Of a stretch of DNA of 64,000 bases, positions 34,621-43,599 are shown piece after piece. How positions within the stretch are numbered: the first letter of the stretch is position 1; the number at the start of each line of letters is the position of its first letter. Under the pieces are notes generated by a model. The model was not told where the DNA came from. It did no database searches and worked only from the letters and a program-made list of their open reading frames with translations. The translations under genes were made by a program, and so were the position numbers. This stretch comes from CAIQQQ01 sp037445025. Lineage in GTDB: Bacteria; Pseudomonadota; Alphaproteobacteria; Acetobacterales; Acetobacteraceae. The DNA lies in NCBI GenBank assembly GCA_037445025.1, contig JBBILI010000005.1, positions 62,001 to 126,000 on the forward strand, in the 5' to 3' direction.

Positions 34621-36513
34621 TCATCGCGGTCCGAGCACTGACTTCACATCGTCCAGGGCACCGGGGTCCTCGATGGTGGGAGGCGCGTTCGGCGGCTGGC
34701 CGTCCGCCAGGCGGCGGAGGCTGGCACGCAGAATCTTTCCGGACCGCGTCTTGGGCAGGCGCGGCACCACCAGCGCCTCCTTGAAGGCGGCGACCGGGCC
34801 GATCGCATCGCGCACCATCGCCACCAGCTCGCGGCAGATGGCGGCGTGATCGCGCTCGACGCCGGCCTTCAGCACCACCAGGCCAAGCGGCGACTGCCCC
34901 TTCAACGCATCGGCGGCGCCGACCACGGCGCATTCGGCAACGTCAGCATGACGCGCCAGGATCTCTTCCATCTGGCCGGTGCTGAGGCGGTGGCCGGCGA
35001 CGTTGATGATGTCGTCGGTGCGACCCATGATGGATACATCCCCGTCCGCGTCGATCACGCCGGCATCGCCGGTGCGGTACCAGCCGGGGAAATCGGCGAG
35101 ATAGGCGCGGCGGTAGAGCGCGTCGCTGCCCCACAGAGTCGGCGCGCAGCCGGGTGGCAAAGGCAGGCGAATGGCCAGGTTTCCGCTGTCCCCGCGCGGC
35201 TGAACGGCGCCGGCATCGTCGAGCACCTGCACGTCATAGCCCGGGCACGGCCGCCCGCCGACGCCTGGCTTGGGCGGAAACAGGCCGTAGCCGCGGAACC
35301 CCGCGGTGATCGGCCAGCCGGTCTCGGTCTGCCACCAGTGATCGACCACGGGAATGCCAAGGTGTTCAGCGGCCCAGATGGCGGTCGGCGGATCGCAGCG
35401 CTCGCCGGCGAGGTAGAGCGCGTCGAGCTTCGAGAGGTCGTGCCGGGTGCGCAGCGCCATCTCCGGGTCGCGCTGGCGGATGGCGCGCAAAGCCGTGGGC
35501 GCGGTGAACAGCACGCGCACGCCGTGTTCGGCGCAGACGCGCCAGAACGCGCCGGCATCGGGGGTGCCGACGGGTTTGCCTTCATACATCACCGTGGTGC
35601 AGCCCTTCAGCAGCGGGCCGTAGACGATGTAGCTGTGGCCGACGACCCAGCCGACATCCGACGCGCACCAGTACACGTCACCTGCGTTGATGCCGTAGAT
35701 CATCGACATGGAGAGGTGCAGGGCCACGGCGTAGCCGCCGGTGTCGCGCACCACGCCCTTGGGTTTGCCGGTGGTGCCGGAGGTGTAGAGGATATAGAGC
35801 GGATCGGTGGCCAGCACCGGCACGCAGGGCGCGGGGCTGGCGGCCGCCATGGCATCGAGCAGGTCTTCGTCGCGGCCTTCGGTGAGTTCGGCTGCCAGCA
35901 TCGGGCGCTGCAGGATGAGGCAGCGTTCGGGCTTGTGGGCGCTGATGCGGATGGCATCGTCGAGCATCGGTTTGTAGGCGACGAGCCGGCCGGGCTCGAT
36001 GCCGCAGCTGGCCGAGATCACCATGCGCGGAGCTGCATCCTCGATGCGCTTGGCCAGTTCGGCCGCGGCGAAGCCGCCGAACACGACGGAGTGGATGGCG
36101 CCGATGCGCGCGCAGGCGAGCATGGCCATGACGGCTTCGGGCACCATGGGCATGTAGATGACGACGCGGTTGCCCATGGTGATGCCGCGTTCGGTCATGG
36201 CGCCGGCGAGTTTGGCGGTCGCGTCGCGCAGTTCCCGGTAGCTCAGCCGACGCTGCGCTCCGGCGGCAGGACTGTCCCAGATCAGCGCGGTCTGATCGGC
36301 GCGCCCGCCCTCGACATGGCGGTCAAGCGCGTTGTGGCAGATGTTCAGCCTACCGCCGGCGAACCATTGGCCGAAGGCGCCGAGCGCCGGATCGAACGCC
36401 TGGTCCCATGGTTTGTCCCAGAACAGCCCGCCCGCCGCCTTCTCCCAAAAGGCGGCGGGGTCAGCCTGCCATGCGGCATAGGCTGCGTCGTAGCTGGACC
36501 GTTCCGGTTCCAT
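34621..36513 (-). CDS. prpE: Propionyl-CoA synthetase
   Basis: A 630-residue acyl-CoA synthetase of the AMP-forming Acs/PrpE family; activates propionate to propionyl-CoA. The motifs are YTSGTTGKPKG (P-loop), WWQTETGWP, YRTGDAG, GRTDDIINVAGHRLSTGQ, and the C-terminal catalytic lysine in KTRSGKILR. It is 25-30 residues shorter than acetyl-CoA synthetases, as PrpE proteins are. It is the last gene of the prpD-C-B-E unit, 33 bases after prpB, which fixes the substrate better than the sequence alone. The AMP-forming lysine is a known acetylation target in this family. Confidence 0.93.
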   Translation of the reverse strand: MEPERSSYDAAYAAWQADPAAFWEKAAGGLFWDKPWDQAFDPALGAFGQWFAGGRLNICHNALDRHVEGGRADQTALIWDSPAAGAQRRLSYRELRDATAKLAGAMTERGITMGNRVVIYMPMVPEAVMAMLACARIGAIHSVVFGGFAAAELAKRIEDAAPRMVISASCGIEPGRLVAYKPMLDDAIRISAHKPERCLILQRPMLAAELTEGRDEDLLDAMAAASPAPCVPVLATDPLYILYTSGTTGKPKGVVRDTGGYAVALHLSMSMIYGINAGDVYWCASDVGWVVGHSYIVYGPLLKGCTTVMYEGKPVGTPDAGAFWRVCAEHGVRVLFTAPTALRAIRQRDPEMALRTRHDLSKLDALYLAGERCDPPTAIWAAEHLGIPVVDHWWQTETGWPITAGFRGYGLFPPKPGVGGRPCPGYDVQVLDDAGAVQPRGDSGNLAIRLPLPPGCAPTLWGSDALYRRAYLADFPGWYRTGDAGVIDADGDVSIMGRTDDIINVAGHRLSTGQMEEILARHADVAECAVVGAADALKGQSPLGLVVLKAGVERDHAAICRELVAMVRDAIGPVAAFKEALVVPRLPKTRSGKILRASLRRLADGQPPNAPPTIEDPGALDDVKSVLGPR

Positions 36514-36546
36514 GGTTGTGTTTCTCCCAGGCGTTGAATCCGGCGC

Positions 36547-37473
36547 TCAGGCGTCGCGCTGCGGCATGGCGACAGGCACGATGGTGGAGACGATCGAGGC
36601 GTCCAGCGCCTCGTAGCCGGCGAGGTCGATCGTGTCGTACAGCTCCTTGCGGGTCTGCATCCGATCGACATAGGCGTGGGTGCCGCCGTGCTGGGCGATG
36701 GAGGCGTACAGCTCGGCCTGCGCCTTGTTGGCGACCCGCAGCGAGCTGACCGGCCAGATCACCATCTTGTAGCCCATGTCCTCGAACTCGGCGGCGGTGA
36801 AGAACGGGGTGCGGCCGAACTCGGTCATGTTGGCGAGCAGCGGCACACCGGGCATGCGGCGGGCGAATTCGCGGAACATTTCCGAAGTGTTGAGCGCTTC
36901 AGGGAAGATCGCGTCCGCTCCGGCTTCCATATAGAGCTTCGCACGGGCCACGGCGCCGTCCATGCCCTCGGACGAGGCGGCATCGGTGCGGGCGAGGATA
37001 AAAAGATGGCGGCGGGCTTTGCGGGCGGCGGCGACCTTGGCGGCCATGTCGTGGGCGTCGGCGATCTTCTTGTCGTTGAGATGACCGCATTTCTTGGGCA
37101 GCAGCTGGTCTTCGATGTGGACGGCGGCGGCACCCGCGTCCTCGAAGCTGCGGACCATGTTCATCACGTTGAGCGCCTCGCCGTAGCCGGTGTCGCCGTC
37201 GACCATCACCGGCAGCGCCGAGCTGCGGGCGACCTGGCGGACGAAGAAGCACACCTCGTCCACGGTGATGATGCCGAGATCGGGCAGCCCCATCGAGGCG
37301 GTCATGGCGGCGCCGGACAGATACAGCGCATCGAACCCGGCGGCCTTGGCCTGCAGCGCGGCCTGGCCGTTATGGGCGCCGGGAATGCCAAGAATGCCCG
37401 GGCGCTGCAGCAGGGCGCGGAAGCGGTCTCCCGGTCGGGCTTCGGGGAGGAAATCGCCGGAGAGATAGGTCAT
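36547..37473 (-). CDS. prpB: 2-methylisocitrate lyase
   Basis: A 308-residue PEP mutase/isocitrate lyase superfamily enzyme cleaving 2-methylisocitrate to pyruvate and succinate. It has VMVDGDTGYG (metal-binding Asp region), HIEDQ and the catalytic-loop signature KKCGHLNDKK, followed by ILARTDA. The ATG at 37473 overlaps the prpC stop (37470-37472) as ATGA and gives the family length; the longer frame upstream is prpC read out of frame. Cytoplasmic, needs Mg2+. Confidence 0.95.
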   Translation of the reverse strand: MTYLSGDFLPEARPGDRFRALLQRPGILGIPGAHNGQAALQAKAAGFDALYLSGAAMTASMGLPDLGIITVDEVCFFVRQVARSSALPVMVDGDTGYGEALNVMNMVRSFEDAGAAAVHIEDQLLPKKCGHLNDKKIADAHDMAAKVAAARKARRHLFILARTDAASSEGMDGAVARAKLYMEAGADAIFPEALNTSEMFREFARRMPGVPLLANMTEFGRTPFFTAAEFEDMGYKMVIWPVSSLRVANKAQAELYASIAQHGGTHAYVDRMQTRKELYDTIDLAGYEALDASIVSTIVPVAMPQRDA

Positions 37474-38627
37474 GCGCCGCGCTCCGCGAGGGGGACGAAG
37501 GTGAGGTCTTCGGGGCCCATGTAGTTGGCGGCGGGGCGGATGATCTTGCCGTCCTGGCGCTGTTCGATGACGTGGGCAGCCCAGCCGGAGGTGCGGGAGA
37601 TAACGAAGATCGGCGTGAACATGGCCGTCGGCACGCCCATCTGGCGGTAGGAGACGGCGCTGAACCAGTCGAGATTGGCGAACATCTTCTTCAGCTCCCA
37701 CATCGTGGCCTCGATGCGGTCGGCGACGTTGTAGAGGGTGGTGGAGCCGTTCTCGACGCTGAGCTGCTGCGCCACCCGCTTGATGACGACGTTGCGCGGG
37801 TCGCTGACGGTGTAGACCGGGTGGCCGAAGCCGATGACCACCTCCTTGGCGGCGACACGGGCGCGGATATCGGCCTCGGCGAGATCGGGCGTGGCGTAGC
37901 GCTGCTGGATTTCGAGCGCCACCTCGTTGGCGCCGCCATGCTTGGGCCCACGCAGGGCGCCGATGCCGGCGGTGATGGCGGAATACATGTCCGACCCCGT
38001 GCCGGCGACGACGCGGCAGGTGAAGGTGGACGCGTTGAACTCGTGCTCGGCGTAGAGAATGAGCGAGGTGTGCATCGCCCGCACCCAGCTCGCCGAAGGC
38101 TTCTTGCCGTGCAGCAGATGCAGGAAATGCCCGCCGATGCTGTCATCGTCGGTCTCGACCTCGATGCGCTTGCCGTTGGTGGAATAGTGATACCAGTAGA
38201 GCAGGATGGAGCCGAGCGAGGCCATCAGCCGGTCGGCGATATCGCGCGCACCGGGGTGGTTGTGGTCGTGCGCCTCGGGCAGCACGCAGCCGAGTGTGCT
38301 GACGGCGGTGCGCATCACATCCATCGGGTGGGTGGAGGCGGGGAGCTGTTCCAGCACCGCCTTGAGCGCGGCGGGAATGCCGCGCAGCGATTTCAGCCTG
38401 GCCTTGTAGGCGGCAAGCTCGGCTGCGTTCGGCAGGCGCTCATGCACGAGCAGGAAGGCGATCTCCTCGAACTCGCAGCTCTCAGCCACATCGAGAATGT
38501 CGTAGCCACGGTAATGCAGGTCGTTGCCGGTGCGGCCCACGGTGCACAGCGCAGTGTTGCCGGCGACGACGCCGGACAGGGCCACGGATTTCTTGGGCTT
38601 CAGATTGGCGGTGGGTGCGTCGTTCAT
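37470..38627 (-). CDS. prpC: 2-methylcitrate synthase
   Basis: A 385-residue citrate-synthase-fold enzyme that condenses propionyl-CoA with oxaloacetate. Catalytic residues lie in EHEFNASTFTCRV (His), GPKHGGANE (His) and FGHPVYTVSDPR (His/Asp region). The short type lacking the N-terminal extension of housekeeping citrate synthase, together with the prpB/D neighbours, supports methylcitrate rather than citrate. Translationally coupled to prpB. Preceded by AGGAGGC on the minus strand. Confidence 0.94.
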   Translation of the reverse strand: MNDAPTANLKPKKSVALSGVVAGNTALCTVGRTGNDLHYRGYDILDVAESCEFEEIAFLLVHERLPNAAELAAYKARLKSLRGIPAALKAVLEQLPASTHPMDVMRTAVSTLGCVLPEAHDHNHPGARDIADRLMASLGSILLYWYHYSTNGKRIEVETDDDSIGGHFLHLLHGKKPSASWVRAMHTSLILYAEHEFNASTFTCRVVAGTGSDMYSAITAGIGALRGPKHGGANEVALEIQQRYATPDLAEADIRARVAAKEVVIGFGHPVYTVSDPRNVVIKRVAQQLSVENGSTTLYNVADRIEATMWELKKMFANLDWFSAVSYRQMGVPTAMFTPIFVISRTSGWAAHVIEQRQDGKIIRPAANYMGPEDLTFVPLAERGA

Positions 38628-38655
38628 CGTCTGCCTCCTGGTGAGATCATCACTT

Positions 38656-40155
38656 TTAGAACAGTCCGGGCAGGCCTACAGCAAGCTGGCCTTCTGGCAA
38701 GACAATGGTCAGCCCCGCGAGTTCCGCGGATGTGAGCGTGGGCAGGCGCTGGGCGACCGCCAGGAACCGCTCGGCCTCGTCCGGGGCAATGATGCCCTCG
38801 GTGAGGGTGCGGAACTTGCGGATATAGTCGGCGCGCTGCCACGGCGTCGCTCCCAGCGTGTGGGCGTTGGCAACCGCCATCTCGTCCACGATCTCGGTGC
38901 CGTCCGTCATCCGGATGGTGATCCTGCCGCCGAACGCCTTCACCGCGGGGTCGATCGAGTGATACCGCGCGGTCCAGGCGGGGTCCTCGACGGTGCGGAT
39001 CTTCTGCCACAGCCGCACCGTGTCCTCCCGCTGCGCGCGGGCGGGAAGATAGCTGCGCACGTGGTGCCATTCGCCGTCCTGCAGGGCGACGGCGACGATA
39101 TACATGATCGAATGGTCCAGCGTCTCGCGGCTGGCATGCGGGTCGAATTTCTGCGGGTCGTTGGAGCCGGTGCCGATGACGTAGTGGGTGTGATGCGAGG
39201 TCTCGATGACGATCTCGGCCACATCATCCCAGTTCGCCACCTTCCGGCCCATGCGGAAGGACAGATCGATCAGCGCCTGGCTCTGGTATTCCGCCGAGTG
39301 CTCTTTGGTATAGGTGTCCATGATGGCGCGCTTGGCCTCGCCCGGGGCGGGCAGCGGCACCTGATAATGGGCCGATTTCCCGTCAAGCATCCAGGCGATC
39401 ACCGAATCCTCGCCCTCATAGATCGGGCTCGGCGCGCCCTCGCCGCGCATGGCGCGATCGACCGCCTCGATGGCCAGTTTGCCGGCGTGGCTCGGCGCGA
39501 ACGCCTTCCAGGAGCTGATCTCGCCTTTGCGGGACTGGCGGGTGGAGGTGGTGACGTGCAGCGCCTGCTGCACCGCCTGGTAGATCACCTCGGTGGGCAG
39601 CCCCAGCATGGTGCCGATGCCGGCGGCAGCCGACGGGCCGAGATGGGCGACATGGTCGATCTTGTGGGCGTGCAGGCAGATGGCCTTCACCAGATTGACC
39701 TGGATCTCGTAGCCGGTGGCAAGCCCGCGCAGCAGGGCGGCACCGTCGATGCCCTTCTGCTGCGCGACGGCGAGCAGGGGGGGAATGTTGTCGCCGGGGT
39801 GGGAGTAGTCGGCGGCGAGGAACGTGTCGTGATAGTCGAGCTCGCGCACCGCGGTGCCGTTGGCCCAGGCCGCCCATTCCGCATGCACCCGCACCTCCGG
39901 CCCGCAGCCGAACACGGTAGCGCCGCCGGCGCGGGCATGGTCCAGCGCCTGGGCGCGGGCGGTGACGACGGGGTGGCGGTTGATGGCGGCGATCGCGACC
40001 GACGCATTGTCGATGACGCGGTTGATGATCATGTCGGTGACATCGGCCTCGACCGGCACCGGGTCGGCGGCGACGGCTGCGATCTTCCAGGCGAGCTGGG
40101 CTTCGCGGGGCAGCCGGTCGCTTTCCGGATGGACCTTCACGTCATGGATCAGCAT
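38656..40155 (-). CDS. prpD: 2-methylcitrate dehydratase (PrpD/MmgE family)
   Basis: A 499-residue MmgE/PrpD-family dehydratase making 2-methyl-cis-aconitate. Typical features are ELDYHDTFLAADYSHPGDNIPPLLAVAQ, the STRQSRKGEISSWKAFAPSHAGK segment split by conserved Lys and His, and the second-domain IVIETSHHTHYVIG. The ATG at 40155 is chosen because GGGAGAC precedes it and residue 1 matches the family; the frame further upstream runs antisense into the LysR gene. First gene of the prp operon, whose promoter must lie within 40156-40257. Confidence 0.94.
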   Translation of the reverse strand: MLIHDVKVHPESDRLPREAQLAWKIAAVAADPVPVEADVTDMIINRVIDNASVAIAAINRHPVVTARAQALDHARAGGATVFGCGPEVRVHAEWAAWANGTAVRELDYHDTFLAADYSHPGDNIPPLLAVAQQKGIDGAALLRGLATGYEIQVNLVKAICLHAHKIDHVAHLGPSAAAGIGTMLGLPTEVIYQAVQQALHVTTSTRQSRKGEISSWKAFAPSHAGKLAIEAVDRAMRGEGAPSPIYEGEDSVIAWMLDGKSAHYQVPLPAPGEAKRAIMDTYTKEHSAEYQSQALIDLSFRMGRKVANWDDVAEIVIETSHHTHYVIGTGSNDPQKFDPHASRETLDHSIMYIVAVALQDGEWHHVRSYLPARAQREDTVRLWQKIRTVEDPAWTARYHSIDPAVKAFGGRITIRMTDGTEIVDEMAVANAHTLGATPWQRADYIRKFRTLTEGIIAPDEAERFLAVAQRLPTLTSAELAGLTIVLPEGQLAVGLPGLF

Positions 40156-40223
40156 GGCCGTCTCCCTGGCTTCTCGTTTGGTGGCTGCGTGTGCGCGCCG
40201 TTGTGCTGCGTGTCCAATCCGAT

Positions 40224-40255
40224 TGACGTTGGCTTGCGATACGAGAATGCTATCG
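40224..40255 (+). promoter_or_regulatory. Candidate promoter and LysR box for the prp regulator
   Basis: TTGACG (40224-40229) and TGCTAT (40248-40253), 18 bases apart, resemble a sigma-70 promoter running into the LysR gene. A dyad CGATA (40237-40241)/TATCG (40251-40255), containing the T-N11-A pattern, overlaps the -10 box. It fits autoregulation and control of the divergent prpDCBE operon. The TSS would be near or at the start codon. Confidence 0.45.
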
Positions 40256-40257
40256 TC

Positions 40258-41148
40258 ATGGACTTCAACCTCATCAAACGATTTGGCCATTTTCTCGCCG
40301 TTGTCGAGGAAGGCCATTTCGGCCGGGCGGCGATCCGGCTCGGCATGTCGCAGCCGCCGCTGACCGCGCAGATCCAGCTGCTGGAGCGCGCCCTGGGCGT
40401 GAGGCTGCTGGAGCGCTCGCGCCAGGGCACCAGGCCGACCTGGGAGGGTGAGGTGCTGCTGCCGGCGGTCCGGCGCCTGGAGGAGAGTGCAAGGGCGGTG
40501 GAGGCGCTGGCGCGCGAGGTGCGCCTGGGCAAGCGCGAGCTGATCACCATCGGCTGCATCACCTCGGCGATGTTCGAGACGGTGCCGCCGATCCTGCGGG
40601 CGATCCGCGCCCGGCTGCCGGAGACGGTGGTGTCGGTGCGCGAGCTCGACACCAACGACGCGGTGGAGGCGCTGCGCCGCGGCGAGGTGGACCTGGCCTT
40701 CGCCCGCCTGGAACGCGATCGGTTTCCGATCCGTGTCGTGCCCCTGGCGCCGGACCGTCTGGTGGCGGCGTTGCCGGACGGGGATGTCCTGGCCGCGAGC
40801 GAGACGATCGACCTCGCTTCGCTGGAAGGCCAGCCGCTGGTGATGCTGCCGCGTGCGATCAGCCCGGCCTATTTCGACGGCCTGGTGGCGGCCTGCCGGC
40901 GCGCGGGCTTCGCCCCGGTGGCGGCGCGCGAGGTGCATTCGGCGATGGCGCAGCTGGCGCTGGTGGCCTCGGGGCTCGGGGTGGCGCTGGTGTCCTCAGG
41001 CATGGCCTGCCTGGCGCCGCCGGGCGTGGTGTTCCGTCCGCTCAGCGTGCCGGTGGAGGCGGTGGGGGTGGCGGTCGCGTGGAACAGCGAGCGCGAGAGT
41101 GCGATGACGCGGGCGATCGTGGGGATAGCGCGGGAGACGATCGCGTGA
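40258..41148 (+). CDS. LysR-family regulator, probably of the prp operon
   Basis: A 296-residue LysR-type transcriptional regulator. The N-terminal winged helix-turn-helix is clear (FGHFLAVVEEGHFGRAAIRLGMSQPPLTAQI, split here by the helix turn), with LERALGVRLLERS next. A LysR substrate-binding domain fills residues 90-290. It is divergent from prpD with a 102-base gap holding a LysR-type dyad. Methylcitrate clusters more often use PrpR (sigma-54 type) or GntR regulators, so control by a LysR protein is somewhat unusual. The co-inducer may be methylcitrate; that is inference. Confidence 0.88.
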   Translation: MDFNLIKRFGHFLAVVEEGHFGRAAIRLGMSQPPLTAQIQLLERALGVRLLERSRQGTRPTWEGEVLLPAVRRLEESARAVEALAREVRLGKRELITIGCITSAMFETVPPILRAIRARLPETVVSVRELDTNDAVEALRRGEVDLAFARLERDRFPIRVVPLAPDRLVAALPDGDVLAASETIDLASLEGQPLVMLPRAISPAYFDGLVAACRRAGFAPVAAREVHSAMAQLALVASGLGVALVSSGMACLAPPGVVFRPLSVPVEAVGVAVAWNSERESAMTRAIVGIARETIA

Positions 41149-41369
41149 ATTCGCAACGTCGCCCAGCCATTCAAGTCGTATGGGGACGAGGCGTCATCAA
41201 TCATATCATTGGATATATTTTTACTCTGTTTTATTGACAAATTTACGTGTCCTGTCGCAAATACATGGTGTGGATCTTTGCCAAATTCTCTGTCTCGGTG
41301 CATCTTTTCGTGGGATACCCGGCGTGATAACGTTCAGATCGCGAAAACGAAGACTGAGAAAAACTTGGT
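41149..41369. other. AT-rich gap before the glycan cassette
   Basis: These 221 bases are clearly richer in A and T than the surroundings (for example ATCATATCATTGGATATATTTTT at 41201-41223, given here only in outline). No ORF, tRNA or strong hairpin is seen. It probably holds the promoter of the rightward glycan genes; the shift in composition hints at horizontal acquisition. Confidence 0.4.
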
Positions 41370-42695
41370 ATGATCGAACTCGAAATCGCCTTCGCGGAGC
41401 CTGATTCGAGCGATCGGTTCCTTGGCGACGGCTGGGGAGCGACAGTCCCTTACGGACGGTGGATGACCGGCAGCCGCAGCACGATGGTGCTGCCGCCCCC
41501 GCCGCGCCGCTGCGCGCATCTGGATGTCCGCGCCATCGTCGGCCCGTTCTGGGCCACCGGGCGCGTGCCGAACCAGAAGCTGGCCATCCGGGTCGGCGGG
41601 ATCGTGGTTCATGAGCACACGCTCGACAACATGGCCGATCTGCGGTTCCGGATTCCCGGTGAGCTGGCACCGGTCGACCGGGCGCTGGAGTTCGAGTTCG
41701 CCCATCCGGATCCGATCGACGAGCAGAACCCAGAAGGATTGGGCCAGGCGCTGGCGCTGTCGATCTGGAAGATGACCATCGTCGGACATGGCGACGACAT
41801 TCCCGGCGAGACGCGATTCCCCCCCGGAACGCCCTCCATCTTTCACGTGCGCTCCGGCGGCAATATCGGCAACCGGATGATCCAGTTCATGCTGGCGCTC
41901 TCGGTGTCGCGCAGGGCCGAGAACTGCGCGATGTCGGGCGTTCTGGTGCCGGAATGGGGCCTGGTCAGCGGCAACCATGTGCATGACTGGTGCGATCTCT
42001 ATATCGACGAGGAACAGCATATCGATCTGTTCTCCGTGACGCAGTTCCTGTCCACGCATCCCGGTGGCAAGGCGGTCTATCGGGGCTATGGCCAGCGGAT
42101 GGAGAATTTCCTGCCGCTTGAGACCTACCGCAGCATCTTCAAGCCCACGGACTCCACCGCTCCTGCGTTCGGCGAGCGCTATCTCGTTATCAATGTCCGC
42201 GCCGGTGACGTGGTCGCCGGGCAGTTCGTGGATTACGTGCTGATCCCCGTGGCCTTTTACCGCGACCTGATCAACCGGACCGGGCTTACACCCGTCTTCA
42301 TGGGGCAGCTGGCGCCAGATCCGTATACCGACATGCTCCGGGCGGCGTTTCCAACCGCGCTGTTCCTGGAAAGCCAGGGACAGATGTGGGATTTCGAGGT
42401 GATCCGCCGCGCGACCAATGTGGTGACCAGCGTCAGCACGTTCTCCTGGATCGCGGCGTGGCTATCGGATGCCAAGCGCATCTACATGCCGGTGAACGGG
42501 CTGTTGAACCCGGAGCAGTATCCGAAGGTCGATCTGCTGCCGATCGGCGACCCTCGGTATGTGTTCTATCTGTTCCCCGTGAACAAGGCCGTGCCGCCGG
42601 AGGAGCTGGCGGCGGCGCATGCCGCGTTGGACGGCCGGTGGTGCGAGGTGTCACACAACATGCTGAACGAAATCAGGATGCGCGCGGGGTCGTGA
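41370..42695 (+). CDS. Glycosyltransferase-like protein (GT11/fucosyltransferase-like fold)
   Basis: A 441-residue protein. Residues 1-130 form a beta-rich domain (PPPPRRCAHLDVRAIVGPF and VGGIVVHEHTL) of a kind often attached to glycan enzymes. From about 150 a GT-B-like part resembles alpha-1,2-fucosyltransferases: HVRSGGNIGNRMIQFMLAL (GGxGNQ-like), YLVINVRAGDVV (H/VxRxGD-like) and TSVSTFSWIAAWLSDAKRI (near the SxSTFSWW motif). The match is weak, so donor and linkage are unknown. It starts the rightward run of surface-glycan genes. Confidence 0.6.
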   Translation: MIELEIAFAEPDSSDRFLGDGWGATVPYGRWMTGSRSTMVLPPPPRRCAHLDVRAIVGPFWATGRVPNQKLAIRVGGIVVHEHTLDNMADLRFRIPGELAPVDRALEFEFAHPDPIDEQNPEGLGQALALSIWKMTIVGHGDDIPGETRFPPGTPSIFHVRSGGNIGNRMIQFMLALSVSRRAENCAMSGVLVPEWGLVSGNHVHDWCDLYIDEEQHIDLFSVTQFLSTHPGGKAVYRGYGQRMENFLPLETYRSIFKPTDSTAPAFGERYLVINVRAGDVVAGQFVDYVLIPVAFYRDLINRTGLTPVFMGQLAPDPYTDMLRAAFPTALFLESQGQMWDFEVIRRATNVVTSVSTFSWIAAWLSDAKRIYMPVNGLLNPEQYPKVDLLPIGDPRYVFYLFPVNKAVPPEELAAAHAALDGRWCEVSHNMLNEIRMRAGS

Positions 42696-42744
42696 TGTCA
42701 CCAGAACATGCGCCCTTCGGCCACACGTCAGGTGGCGGCGGCCG

Positions 42745-43599
42745 ATGAGCGAATATTTCATCGGCACCGGCGGGGTCACGTTTTCGACCGTGGAGACCAA
42801 CATGCTGATCGGTCTGTGTGAGGGCGAGAACGTTCTGCCGGCCGAGACCGTCAATCTGTGGGCCTCCTGCGTCATCGACCGGTCGGCCCTGATGGGCGGC
42901 TGTTCTGTGTTCTTTCTGCAGCTGATCACGCCGGTGCGTCTGAGCGTGTTTCCCGAGCTGTTCCCGCTGCCGGTGGAATATCCGGCAGACTGCCCGGCCG
43001 CCCGGATCGGCATTGCCGCGCGCCAATCCGGCGTCGAGCGTCGTGTGGTTGACCTGTCAGCCAGCCTGCGTGCCGCCGCTGACAAGGCGAGCCTGATCGA
43101 CGCCGGGTCGGGCTTGTGGTCGAGCAGGGTTGGCGCGGCTGCGGCCGAGATCGTGCTGTCGGCGCTTGCGGCCAGCGGATGCCCGGCCGAGAGCCTTGCG
43201 CCCGACGAGCAGACCATCGCTCTGACCCAGGCCAGTTGCGACGCCAACGCGCCAGGGCGCGCGTTTCTGGAGGGCGGGCGTGCGGCGCTGGAGACCGGCG
43301 CCCGGCTCACCTTCGGGACCCGCCCGGCCGAGATGGATGACGGCGCGATCATCGTCTTCGATGACGGATTTCTGTTCGACCATCACAGAACCTTCGTGGC
43401 CGGGCTGGCCCGCCGGTTTCACGAGATCCACCTGGTGTGCAGCCGCGATGTGGATTTTTCCTACATCGCCCGCGTGGGCGCGACGACGGTGCTCTCGGCC
43501 GTGTCCATCGCCACGCTGGCGCGGCCGCCTCTGGGGCGGTTCCACCTCGATGCGGCCGAATGGCACTACAACGAAAAGCTGCGGGAGACGAACAACTGA
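42745..43599 (+). CDS. Unrecognised protein in the glycan cassette
   Basis: A 284-residue protein with no motif I recognise. The N-terminal half is beta-rich (EYFIGTGGVTFSTVETNML). The middle holds LWSSRVGAAAAEIVLSALAASG, and the C-terminal half has IIVFDDGFLFDHHRTFVAGL and HEIHLVCSRDVDFSYIARVG, giving an alternating strand-helix pattern like a Rossmann-type domain. No signal peptide or transmembrane helix. Its stop overlaps the GT61 start (TGATG), so it is translated with that enzyme and probably works on the same glycan. Function unknown. Confidence 0.55.
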   Translation: MSEYFIGTGGVTFSTVETNMLIGLCEGENVLPAETVNLWASCVIDRSALMGGCSVFFLQLITPVRLSVFPELFPLPVEYPADCPAARIGIAARQSGVERRVVDLSASLRAAADKASLIDAGSGLWSSRVGAAAAEIVLSALAASGCPAESLAPDEQTIALTQASCDANAPGRAFLEGGRAALETGARLTFGTRPAEMDDGAIIVFDDGFLFDHHRTFVAGLARRFHEIHLVCSRDVDFSYIARVGATTVLSAVSIATLARPPLGRFHLDAAEWHYNEKLRETNN

